From Microbulbifer aggregans (lineage in GTDB: Bacteria > Pseudomonadota > Gammaproteobacteria > Pseudomonadales > Cellvibrionaceae): a stretch of 64,000 nt of DNA. A program made the translations under genes and the position numbers. This document shows, piece by piece, positions 35,363 to 42,746 of the stretch; the stretch's first letter is position 1; every line of letters starts with the position of its first letter. The notes under the pieces were generated by a model that saw only the letters and a list, made by a program, of their open reading frames with translations, was not told where the DNA came from and made no database searches. Where the stretch lies: assembly GCF_001750105.1 (NCBI RefSeq), contig NZ_CP014143.1, forward strand, positions 868,001 through 932,000, read 5' to 3'.

Positions 35363-36943
35363 GTGCCCAACCATCTGGCCGCCCTGGCCCAGCCCAACCA
35401 CCTGCCATTACTGAAGGGCATTCGCCGCGGGATCGAAAAGGAGAGCCTGCGGGTGACGCCCCAGGGCGCCCTGGCCGACAGCTCACACCCCGAGGCCCTT
35501 GGCTCCGCACTTACCCACGGGTCTATCACTACCGATTTCTCCGAGGCGCTGCTGGAGTTCATCACTCCGCCGGTGACCACACCGGAAGCAGCTCTAGAGG
35601 ATCTCGACCAGATCCACCGCTACACCTACCGACAGATTGGTGAGGAACGGTTGTGGGTCAACAGCATGCCCTGCCGCCTCGGTGCCGACAACGATATCCC
35701 CGTGGCCCGCTATGGCAGCTCCCATAGCGGCACCATGAAGACGGTCTACCGGCTGGGGCTCGGTCTGCGCTATGGGCGCACCATGCAAACCATCGCCGGC
35801 ATTCACTACAACTTCTCGCTTCCGGATGAATTCTGGCGCTGGCTACATGCTCAGGAGCGCAGTGAAGAGTCGCTGGGCGATTTCAAGACTCGCCGCTATT
35901 TCGACCTGATCCGCAATTTCCGCCGCCACTACTGGTTACTGATTTATCTCTTCGGTGCCGCACCTGCGGTATGCGGCTCCTTTGTCGAGGGTCGCGAGCA
36001 CAGCCTGCAAGCGTTCCAGGGCAATAACCAGAGTCTGTATGCACCCCACGCCACTTCACTGCGCATGGGGGATCTGGGTTACAACAGCGACGCGCAGAAA
36101 TCGCTGATCGTCTGTTACAACGACCTGGCCAGTTACCTGTCTACTCTCTGTGCTGCCATCAGCCGGCCCTATCCGCCCTACCATCAGCTCGGGGTCAAGG
36201 ACACCGAGGGGCACTACCAGCAGCTCTCAACTGGCCTGCTGCAGATCGAAAATGAGTTCTACTCGCCGATCCGACCGAAGAATCCCGCCCAAATGGGCGA
36301 GACGGCGCTGTCGGCACTGGACAACCGTGGGGTCGAATACATCGAGGTTCGCTGTCTCGACCTCAACCCCTTTGCACCGCTGGGGATCGACGCCCAGCAG
36401 ATGCGCTTTATCGACAGCTTCCTGCTGCACTGCCTGCTGAAAGAGAGTCCGAAGACAGACGAGGACGACTATCGGGCGGTGCAGGAGAACCAGGACCGTA
36501 TCGTCTACCGCGGACGCGATCCCGAGCTGAAGCTGATCCACAATGGCGGTGAAATCGCACTCACCGAGTGGGCCGAAAAACTGCTTGCGGAGATGCAGCC
36601 GGTTTCCGATCTGCTCGATCGGGCCTGGGAAGGCGAACAGTACCGTCGCGCCCTGGACACCCAGCGGGCCAAGGTGCGCGGTGAGGCCAAGACCCCGGCA
36701 GCCCAGATCCTCGAGGAAATGGCCGAGCGCGGACAGAGCTTTTCCCAGTGGGCGGCAGAAAAAGCCGAACAGCACCGCACCTATTTCCTGGAACGCCCCC
36801 TGGATGACGCTGCCGAAGAGCGTTTTCATCAAGAGGCCCGGGATTCCCTGCAGCGCCAGGCTGACGTCGAGGCGGCCGATACCGGCACCTTCGAGGACTA
36901 CCTGGGCAAGTACTATGCCCAGTACATTTTCTGCCAGCGCTGA
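35363..36943 (+). CDS. gshA: Glutamate-cysteine ligase
   Basis: A 526-residue family I enzyme joining L-glutamate to L-cysteine, the first step of glutathione synthesis. The N-terminal GIEKESLRV, the TDFSEALLEFITPP segment and YGSSHSGTMKTVYRLGL are proteobacterial GshA hallmarks. The start is a GTG at 35363 with AAGGAG 6 bases upstream; an open frame to 35303 is unlikely to be translated. A gamma-glutamyltransferase at 52.2 kb would recycle the product. Confidence 0.96.
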   Translation: MPNHLAALAQPNHLPLLKGIRRGIEKESLRVTPQGALADSSHPEALGSALTHGSITTDFSEALLEFITPPVTTPEAALEDLDQIHRYTYRQIGEERLWVNSMPCRLGADNDIPVARYGSSHSGTMKTVYRLGLGLRYGRTMQTIAGIHYNFSLPDEFWRWLHAQERSEESLGDFKTRRYFDLIRNFRRHYWLLIYLFGAAPAVCGSFVEGREHSLQAFQGNNQSLYAPHATSLRMGDLGYNSDAQKSLIVCYNDLASYLSTLCAAISRPYPPYHQLGVKDTEGHYQQLSTGLLQIENEFYSPIRPKNPAQMGETALSALDNRGVEYIEVRCLDLNPFAPLGIDAQQMRFIDSFLLHCLLKESPKTDEDDYRAVQENQDRIVYRGRDPELKLIHNGGEIALTEWAEKLLAEMQPVSDLLDRAWEGEQYRRALDTQRAKVRGEAKTPAAQILEEMAERGQSFSQWAAEKAEQHRTYFLERPLDDAAEERFHQEARDSLQRQADVEAADTGTFEDYLGKYYAQYIFCQR

Positions 36944-36967
36944 GACCCGAAGGGGCAGGGCGGGATC

Positions 36968-37570
36968 GTGAACTACCTGGCACACCTGCTTCTGTCCGGC
37001 CCCGACCCCGACTGGCGGCTGGGCGGACTGCTCGGGGATTTCGTCAAGGGCCCCCTGTCCGGCGAGCGTCCACCTGCCATCGAGGCCGGTATCCGCCTCC
37101 ACCGGCGCATCGACGCCCTCTCCGATACCCACCCCGCTTATCGTGCCGCGCTGACACAGCTGGATCCGCACTGGCGCCGCTACGCCGGCATTGCACTGGA
37201 TATCTGGTTCGATCACCTGCTCTGCCAACAGTGGTCCCACTGGCATTCACAGCCCCTCGAACGCTACTGCGCACAGTGCTGGCAAGACTTTCGCGCCCGC
37301 AGGCGGTATATTCCGCCGCGCGCGCAGGCGTTTATGGATCGCGCCGAGCAATTTGAGCTGTTACAGAGTTATGGCGACCTACAGGTGATCGAGCGCACAC
37401 TGATGCGGGTCGGTCAGCGCCTCCGCCGGCCAGTGCCCCTCGAGCGCACTCTGCCGGAGCTCATTGCTGCGCGCGAAGCGATGGAACCGCAATTCAAAAC
37501 ATTGTTCCAAGACTTGAATCGCGAAGCCGAGCGCTTTCGCCAGAATTATTCAGGGCCCACTACAGCATGA
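36968..37570 (+). CDS. acpH: Acyl carrier protein phosphodiesterase
   Basis: The 200-residue enzyme removes 4'-phosphopantetheine from holo-ACP. The start (MNYLAHLLLSGPD), GGLLGDFVKG, IRLHRRIDALSDTHP and DIWFDHLL segments are the conserved His/Asp-rich features of AcpH (YajB). The start is a GTG at 36968 after AGGGCGGG. It overlaps dsbB by 4 bases (ATGA). Confidence 0.92.
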   Translation: MNYLAHLLLSGPDPDWRLGGLLGDFVKGPLSGERPPAIEAGIRLHRRIDALSDTHPAYRAALTQLDPHWRRYAGIALDIWFDHLLCQQWSHWHSQPLERYCAQCWQDFRARRRYIPPRAQAFMDRAEQFELLQSYGDLQVIERTLMRVGQRLRRPVPLERTLPELIAAREAMEPQFKTLFQDLNREAERFRQNYSGPTTA

Positions 37571-38058
37571 GTCTCCCCAATCCCCGCACCACCTTCCTGC
37601 TGGTTTTTCTATCGGTCGTGTTCCTGCTCGGCGCCGCCTTTTATCTCGAGTATGTCCAGGGCCTGGAACCCTGCCCGCTGTGCATCACCCAGCGAGTGAT
37701 GCTGCTGGGCGTCGGACTGGTCTCCCTGGTCGCATTCCTGCATAACCCCGCGACCATCGGCCGTCGTTTTTATGGTCTGCTGGTCTCCCTGTGGTCTCTG
37801 GGCGGCCTGTACTTCGCCGGTCGCCAGCTGTGGCTGCAGAGCCTGCCCGAGGATCAGGTCCCCGCCTGCGGACCCGGCATCAGCTACATGATCGATGCCT
37901 TCCCGCTGGGAGAGGTCATCAAGACGCTGCTCACCGGTGATGGCAACTGCGCCGAGGTGCAGTGGACCTGGCTGGGACTCAGCATTCCCGGCTGGTCTGC
38001 GGTCGGTTTCACCGGCCTGATCGCCTTCGGTGTCTGGCAGGCATTTCGCAAGCAGTAA
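37567..38058 (+). CDS. dsbB: Disulfide bond formation protein DsbB
   Basis: A 163-residue inner membrane quinone reductase that reoxidises DsbA. It has four helices. The first periplasmic pair is Cys36-Pro-Leu-Cys39, and the second pair is Cys101 and Cys128. The quinone-binding Arg near the first loop (TQRVML) is present. It is translationally coupled to acpH. Confidence 0.96.
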   Translation: MSLPNPRTTFLLVFLSVVFLLGAAFYLEYVQGLEPCPLCITQRVMLLGVGLVSLVAFLHNPATIGRRFYGLLVSLWSLGGLYFAGRQLWLQSLPEDQVPACGPGISYMIDAFPLGEVIKTLLTGDGNCAEVQWTWLGLSIPGWSAVGFTGLIAFGVWQAFRKQ

Positions 38059-38080
38059 ACCAAACCGGCATCTTCGCCTC

Positions 38081-38479
38081 TTGTCCCTGCCAGCCCGATC
38101 AATCAAGCGCGCGAGCAGCTGGCTGGCCGGCGCCCTTGTGCTGCTGGCGTGTGAGCGCCTCGGTGACGTGCTGGCGCAGTGGCTCGCACTGCCGGTACCC
38201 GGTGCCGTATTGGGCATGGTGCTATTGCTGTTTGGCCTGATGGTTTACGGCAGTGTGCCGCGGGGACTGGCGGAGGTGAGCGGACTGCTGCTGCGCTCCC
38301 TCGCGCTGCTGTTCCTTCCCGCGGCCGTCGGGGTCTTCTTTCTGCACGGCTTCTCCGCCGCCGATTGGCTGGCACTGCTGGCCGCTACGACCATCGGCAC
38401 GCTAACGAGCTTCCTCGTCACAGCGCTGCTGCTGCGGCGATTGCTCGGACAGGGCAATGCCGGAGAGGCGGATGACTGA
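38081..38479 (+). CDS. CidA/LrgA-family membrane protein
   Basis: About 132 residues with four helices; the family segments VPGAVLGMVLLLFGLMVYG and LLFLPAAVGVFF are clear. CidA/LrgA proteins are holin-like and, with LrgB, act in autolysis control or pyruvate transport. The start is uncertain: a TTG at 38081 gives the family-like N-terminus (basic, then helix), while a GTG at 38030 would overlap dsbB. No strong ribosome site is seen at either. It overlaps the lrgB-like gene by 8 bases. Confidence 0.85.
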   Translation: MSLPARSIKRASSWLAGALVLLACERLGDVLAQWLALPVPGAVLGMVLLLFGLMVYGSVPRGLAEVSGLLLRSLALLFLPAAVGVFFLHGFSAADWLALLAATTIGTLTSFLVTALLLRRLLGQGNAGEADD

Positions 38480-39158
38480 GCTAATCGCCTCGCCGCCTTT
38501 CATTCTCGCACTCAACCTGGCGGCCTTCCTGTGCGGTCTTGCCCTCTATCGCCGCACAGGCACAACTTTGCTGCACCCGATCGTCGGGGCCAGCGCGCTT
38601 GCGGCCGCCTTCCTGTGGCTAATGGAAATCCCATACAGCGAGTACCAGACTGCCAGCAAACTGCTCTATGCCCTGCTGGGACCCGCCGTCGTCGCGCTGG
38701 CCGTACCACTGCGCCAGAACCTCCCTATCATCAAGCGCGCTGCCTGGCCACTGCTGGTAACACTTGTGGTCGGTGCCACACTGGCCCCGGCTGCAGGTGT
38801 CCTGATTGCCCTACTGCTGGGCGCGGCCGAACCCGTCCTGCTGGCCCTGTCCGGCAAGGCGGTCACGACGCCAATTGCCCTGGGGCTGGCGGAAAAAGTC
38901 GGGGCCGCGGCCAGCCTCACTGTCGGTATTGTGGTGTTTAGTGGCGTGGTTGGCGCCGTGCTGGGTCCGCCGCTGCTGGCCCGCCTCGGCATCCGCGACC
39001 AGCGCGTGCTCGGTTTCGCCCTGGGGATTAATGCCCATGCCATCGGCACGGCGCGTGCGCTGGAGATCAGCGCTCTGTGCGGAGCCTTTGCCGCGCTGGC
39101 AATGGGGCTTTGCGGCGCGCTCACCGCTTTTGCCCTGCCTTTTTTCCTCGGCCGCTAG
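38472..39158 (+). CDS. LrgB/CidB-family membrane protein
   Basis: A 228-residue protein with about seven helices. The family core GKAVTTPIALGLAEKVG and LGFALGINAHAIGTARALE is present. It works with the overlapping LrgA-like partner as a holin/antiholin-type or pyruvate-uptake pair. The ATG at 38472 is preceded by GGAGAGGCGG; an earlier ATG at 38457 is possible. No LytTR-type regulator gene is adjacent. Confidence 0.93.
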   Translation: MTELIASPPFILALNLAAFLCGLALYRRTGTTLLHPIVGASALAAAFLWLMEIPYSEYQTASKLLYALLGPAVVALAVPLRQNLPIIKRAAWPLLVTLVVGATLAPAAGVLIALLLGAAEPVLLALSGKAVTTPIALGLAEKVGAAASLTVGIVVFSGVVGAVLGPPLLARLGIRDQRVLGFALGINAHAIGTARALEISALCGAFAALAMGLCGALTAFALPFFLGR

Positions 39159-39315
39159 TCGGCGGTGCAGTCGCGCATTCTGGCGGCCAAAGCCGCCGCT
39201 ATCTTGCCCACGGCGGGTCAATCACCTATCTTCCAATGACGTCTTCCGCTCGCCGCCAGAGGGATGCTCGGCCGGCGCAGTGACAGCAGTAAATGGAATA
39301 ACAGGAAGCCTGGAG

Positions 39316-39783
39316 ATGCTGGAAAATTGTAAGTCTGCGCGCGAGCGCTGGGGTGGGGTAAGCGAGATCATCGACCGCTGGTTGCAGACGCGCCAGGCGC
39401 TGATCGTCAGCTTTTGCAACTTGTCGGGGAAGAAGGCCTTCGCCGATGGCGATCATGAATCCGAGGAACAACTGAAGGAACTCTGCCAGAACCTGGTCGA
39501 TTACGTATCCGCCGGTCATTTTGAGGTATACGAGCAACTGGTTCTGGAAGGGCAGGCGTTCGGGGATCAGAGTGGTCTCGAAAAGTCCCGGGAGCTGTAC
39601 CGGGAAATCGATTCCACTACCGACGTCGCTGTCGACTTCAACGACAAATACCTGGAAACCGACGATCTCTCCAGCCTGCAGGCGGATCTGTCCCAGCTGG
39701 GCGAAGCACTGGAGACGCGCTTTGAGTCGGAAGACCGCATGATTGCAGTGCTGCATACCGCGCACAAAAATCAGGTCGCCTGA
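39316..39783 (+). CDS. rsd: Regulator of sigma D (Rsd/AlgQ)
   Basis: A 155-residue helical anti-sigma factor that binds sigma-70 region 4 and, in Pseudomonas (AlgQ), influences alginate and pyoverdine genes. The landmarks ARERWGGVSEIIDRWL, RQALIVSFCNL, LCQNLVDYVSAGHFEVYEQL and FNDKY are present. The ATG at 39316 follows AGGAAGCC and GGAG. The position between dsbB and the FKBP/algP genes matches Pseudomonas algQ. Confidence 0.94.
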   Translation: MLENCKSARERWGGVSEIIDRWLQTRQALIVSFCNLSGKKAFADGDHESEEQLKELCQNLVDYVSAGHFEVYEQLVLEGQAFGDQSGLEKSRELYREIDSTTDVAVDFNDKYLETDDLSSLQADLSQLGEALETRFESEDRMIAVLHTAHKNQVA

Positions 39784-39797
39784 GGGCGCACAGACAC

Positions 39798-39827
39798 AAA
39801 AAAGGGCGAACCTTGGTTCGCCCTTTT
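39798..39827. terminator. Bidirectional terminator between rsd and the FKBP gene
   Basis: Stem AAAGGGCGAAC (39801-39811) / GTTCGCCCTTT (39816-39826) with a CTTG loop, T's on the right for rsd and A's on the left for the minus-strand FKBP gene. Confidence 0.92.
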
Positions 39828-39848
39828 CGTTTGTTGAACCGTCAGGTA

Positions 39849-40655
39849 TTACTGCTCGGAATCAGCCTCCTCAGGCTGCGCTTCCTCGCTGCTTTCCTCC
39901 TGCTGGCTCTCACCACCCTCTGCACCGGCGTTGGCCTTGTGCAGCTCAACCTCAAAGATCAGGGTCTCGTTCGGGCCAATCAGGCCACCGGCACCGCCAG
40001 GTCCGTAAGCCAGTTCAGAGGGAATGTAGAGCTCCCACTTGGCGCCTTCCTTCATCAGCTGCAGCGCCTCGGTCCAACCCTTGATCACGCCGCCGACCGG
40101 GAACTGTACCGGTTCGCCGCGGGCGTAGGAACTGTCGAACTCGGTACCGTCGATCAGGGTACCGCGGTAATCCACTTCCACGGTGCTGTCCGCGGTGGGG
40201 GAATCGCCGCTACCCTCGCGCACGACCTTGTACTGCAGGCCGGAGTCGGTTACCACGACACCGTCCTTCTTGGCATTCTCCTCGAGGAACGCCTTGCCTT
40301 TCGCGGCGTTATCCTCGGAAGCCGCCTTGAACTCTTCTTCCTGCTTCTGCAGCATTTCCTGCTGCTTACTCTGCATTTGCTCCTGGAAAACAGCGATTAC
40401 CTGCTGCTTGTCCTCATCGCTCAGGCGGGACTCGCGATCATTGGCCACATCGTTCAGCGCCATCAATACCACCTGCGGATCCAGGGTGACTTCCTGGGAC
40501 TTCAGCCGGTTGGCCATGTCTTCGGCAATGATGTAGCTAACCTTCTGCTCCTGGGTTTCCAGAGCCACCTCGGTGGCCGCACCGGAGTCCTGCTTGCTAC
40601 AGCCCGCCAGAGAGAGGCCCAGGGCAACCGCAGCAGCCAATGGATATTTATTCAT
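39849..40655 (-). CDS. FKBP-type peptidyl-prolyl isomerase, lipoprotein
   Basis: A 268-residue protein: lipobox LAGC (Cys19), an N-terminal dimerisation domain (helical, [21 protein letters not shown]), and an FKBP domain ([56 protein letters not shown]) with active-site aromatic and Asp residues. It is a Mip/FkpA-like periplasmic folding helper. The acidic tail ([16 protein letters not shown]) is an extra. A homologue sits next to algQ in Pseudomonas. Confidence 0.93.
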   Translation of the reverse strand: MNKYPLAAAVALGLSLAGCSKQDSGAATEVALETQEQKVSYIIAEDMANRLKSQEVTLDPQVVLMALNDVANDRESRLSDEDKQQVIAVFQEQMQSKQQEMLQKQEEEFKAASEDNAAKGKAFLEENAKKDGVVVTDSGLQYKVVREGSGDSPTADSTVEVDYRGTLIDGTEFDSSYARGEPVQFPVGGVIKGWTEALQLMKEGAKWELYIPSELAYGPGGAGGLIGPNETLIFEVELHKANAGAEGGESQQEESSEEAQPEEADSEQ

Positions 40656-41128
40656 GAAGATTGTCTCTTAGTCCGTGGTGTATTTATTTTCCTGCGTTAG
40701 CGGACCGCACAGGAGATCTCCTGTTCGATCAACCTCCGCCAGCATCCTTAGTAACCTGAGGGAGCGGCGGGTTCCCGGCAAGTCTAACCCAAGGCCGGTG
40801 ACGCTGCACACCGGCCCGGTTGCCGGTCGGAGCTGGCATAACCGACTGCGTTGGGCAGTACTTCACCAGACTCCCGCACATCTCCGTGACGCTGTGAATT
40901 GATTCGCTATTTTTCGTGTTTTTTACTTTACTGACAGGGATGCACTTCACAAACAACAACGCTATTATCCGTGCTCGAGCTGCTGTTGTTCTGAATCGCA
41001 GAGGTGGTCGAACGAGTTCGGGACAACGGTTCAGTGCACGAACCAGGGCATCGCGGCCATCGCCGCACGTTCGTCGGAGAGCCTCTCCGGCCGCACCGAA
41101 TCGACAATAAACCTCAGGATATTCACTC
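40656..41128. other. Long intergenic region between divergent FKBP and AlgP-like genes
   Basis: 473 bases without a supported gene. A possible plus-strand promoter is TTGATT (40899-40904) with TTTACT (40922-40927) at 17-base spacing, which would give the AlgP-like gene a leader of about 190 bases. A small hairpin GGTTC/GAACC lies at 41028-41044. No tRNA or small ORF is convincing. The space probably serves regulation of both genes. Confidence 0.4.
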
Positions 41129-42103
41129 ATGGCTGCCAAACGAAAAGCTGTCAAAAAAGCTGTCAATCCGGTCGCAGAACTGGAAAAACAAATTGCAAAA
41201 CTCACCGACCAACTGGACAAAGCCCGCACTAAGCAGGCTGCCGACACCAGCAAAGAGGTCAAGAAAACGGCCAAGGCCCTGACCACCACCAAGGGCAAGC
41301 TGGCCAAGGCGAAGGAGCAACTCACCAGGGCGCGAGCCGCTGTGCGCAAGAGCAAGACTGCCGCAGCACAGAAACGTGTCGATAGCGCCACTGCCAAAGT
41401 CGAAGACCTGCAAGCTGCGGTCGACCAGGCCAAGGAAGCCGCTGACCAGGCCAAGCAGGCAGAGACTGCAGCCAAGCAGGAACTCAAAACTGCAGAGACC
41501 GTTGCCAAGGCTGCTGCCAAGGCCGAGAAGGCAGCGATGAAAGGCGCCCCGAAGAAGAAAGCGGCCCGCAAGACCACCGCCAAAAAAGCTGCAACCAAGA
41601 CCACAACGGCAAAGCAGCCGGCTGCCAAGAAAGCGGGCACCAAAAAGGCCGCGGCCAAGGCCACAGCAACCAAGGCCACCGGCAACGCGACCAAGAAAGC
41701 CGCAACAAAAAAAGCTGCCGGTAAAACTGCCGAGACAAAAGTCGCTGCCAAGAAAAGCGCGAGCAAGGCTGCAGCCAAGCCGGCGGCGAAAAAGTCTTTG
41801 AAGAAGGCACCGACCAAGGCTGCCGCCAGCAAGAAGCCGGCCGCACAGAAGCCAGAACCGGCGAAAACCGAGACGAGCAAAGCAGCGGCACCTGAGCAGA
41901 AACCCGCCCAGCCCGCAGCCGAGACCCCGAAGCCGGAAGCCGCACCATCTGCGAGCAGCTCGCCGATTCTCGGCAAGACTCCGGAGACTCGTCCCTTTGG
42001 CACACCCAAGCCGGTAGAGCACAAGCCGACAGCGTCGCCGAGCATCACACCGTCGACTCCCGCCAACAGCCTGTTCTCCAGTGAGGATCCCAGCGAGAAG
42101 TAA
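41129..42103 (+). CDS. algP: Histone H1-like protein, AlgP family
   Basis: The 324-residue, very basic protein has a helical N-terminal part (VAELEKQIAKLTDQLDKARTK and coiled-coil repeats to about 130), then a low-complexity Lys/Ala/Thr/Pro tail with KKAA/AAKK units (about 140-250) and a Pro/Ser end. AlgP (AlgR3) of Pseudomonas binds DNA through similar KPAA repeats and affects algD transcription. The genomic place (algQ, FKBP, algP, ABC-F) is the same. Repeats are prone to change length. The large opposite-strand frame is a shadow. Confidence 0.85.
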   Translation: MAAKRKAVKKAVNPVAELEKQIAKLTDQLDKARTKQAADTSKEVKKTAKALTTTKGKLAKAKEQLTRARAAVRKSKTAAAQKRVDSATAKVEDLQAAVDQAKEAADQAKQAETAAKQELKTAETVAKAAAKAEKAAMKGAPKKKAARKTTAKKAATKTTTAKQPAAKKAGTKKAAAKATATKATGNATKKAATKKAAGKTAETKVAAKKSASKAAAKPAAKKSLKKAPTKAAASKKPAAQKPEPAKTETSKAAAPEQKPAQPAAETPKPEAAPSASSSPILGKTPETRPFGTPKPVEHKPTASPSITPSTPANSLFSSEDPSEK

Positions 42104-42589
42104 CTACTTCTTGATTGTGAGGTAGTCCGAAATCAGGCCCGCCCAGCGGGCCTGATCTTTTTGGGGAATGCCATACTGCTGACCCGCCAACAACAGTGGG
42201 GAGCGCTCACCTGCCCAAGGCTCCTGTTCAAGCTGCCAGAGTGCCGACAGTTGCCGCTGCTCCAGACGCAGTTCACCTTTCTTGCACCAGTTATACAGGC
42301 GCGTGGTATGCGGCCGCATCCGCCCAAGCCAGCGACGCAGCTGCCGGACGCTCCCTATCATATGCCGGCGTGGAGCCAGGCCACGCTCTGCCACACGCCA
42401 CCCCTCTTCACTCAGCAACCGTCCATCCATTTCCCGATAGCTCGCCCAGAGCAGCAGGCACACGTCTGCACCGTAGCGATCCTGGCAGTGCAGCAGGAAC
42501 GGAGCGACTTCGCCGTGACCGTAGAAGTCGAGGCTGAATTCCCAGAGCGGGTTGTCCAGTAATGTAGAGGCAGCTTCCGGTCGGTTCAT
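42104..42589 (-). CDS. TIGR02444 family protein
   Basis: A 161-residue soluble protein with the family pattern NPLWEFSLDFYGHGEVAPFLLHCQD-type start and DVCLLLWASY. The function is unknown. Its homologue lies beside algP and an ABC-F gene in Pseudomonas. The ATG at 42589 is preferred to a TTG at 42604. Its stop codon abuts that of the AlgP-like gene (TAA/CTA) with no bases between. Confidence 0.87.
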   Translation of the reverse strand: MNRPEAASTLLDNPLWEFSLDFYGHGEVAPFLLHCQDRYGADVCLLLWASYREMDGRLLSEEGWRVAERGLAPRRHMIGSVRQLRRWLGRMRPHTTRLYNWCKKGELRLEQRQLSALWQLEQEPWAGERSPLLLAGQQYGIPQKDQARWAGLISDYLTIKK

Positions 42590-42746
42590 TGGGAGCCATC
42601 GCAATTCATGGTCACAGGGCCTAAAATCCGCTCCGCTAAAACGATTGCGATAGATGCGGGCCCGCGTCGACAGTGTACGGCACTTCGGAGAGCCCGCACG
42701 CCAAAATAGCCTAGCACCGCCGGTGGTGGGCGCGAGAGGTTTTTAC

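Noticed and set aside
41028..41044. GGTTC/GAACC hairpin resembling a tRNA T-arm
   Set aside because: The 7-base loop (AGTGCAC) lacks the TTCRANN pattern, and no acceptor, D or anticodon arms can be drawn around it.
40729..42066. A 445-codon minus-strand open frame with Ala/Val/Phe-rich translation
   Set aside because: It is antisense to the Lys/Ala repeats of the AlgP-like gene; the composition is a by-product of GCC/AAG codons and there is no ribosome site.
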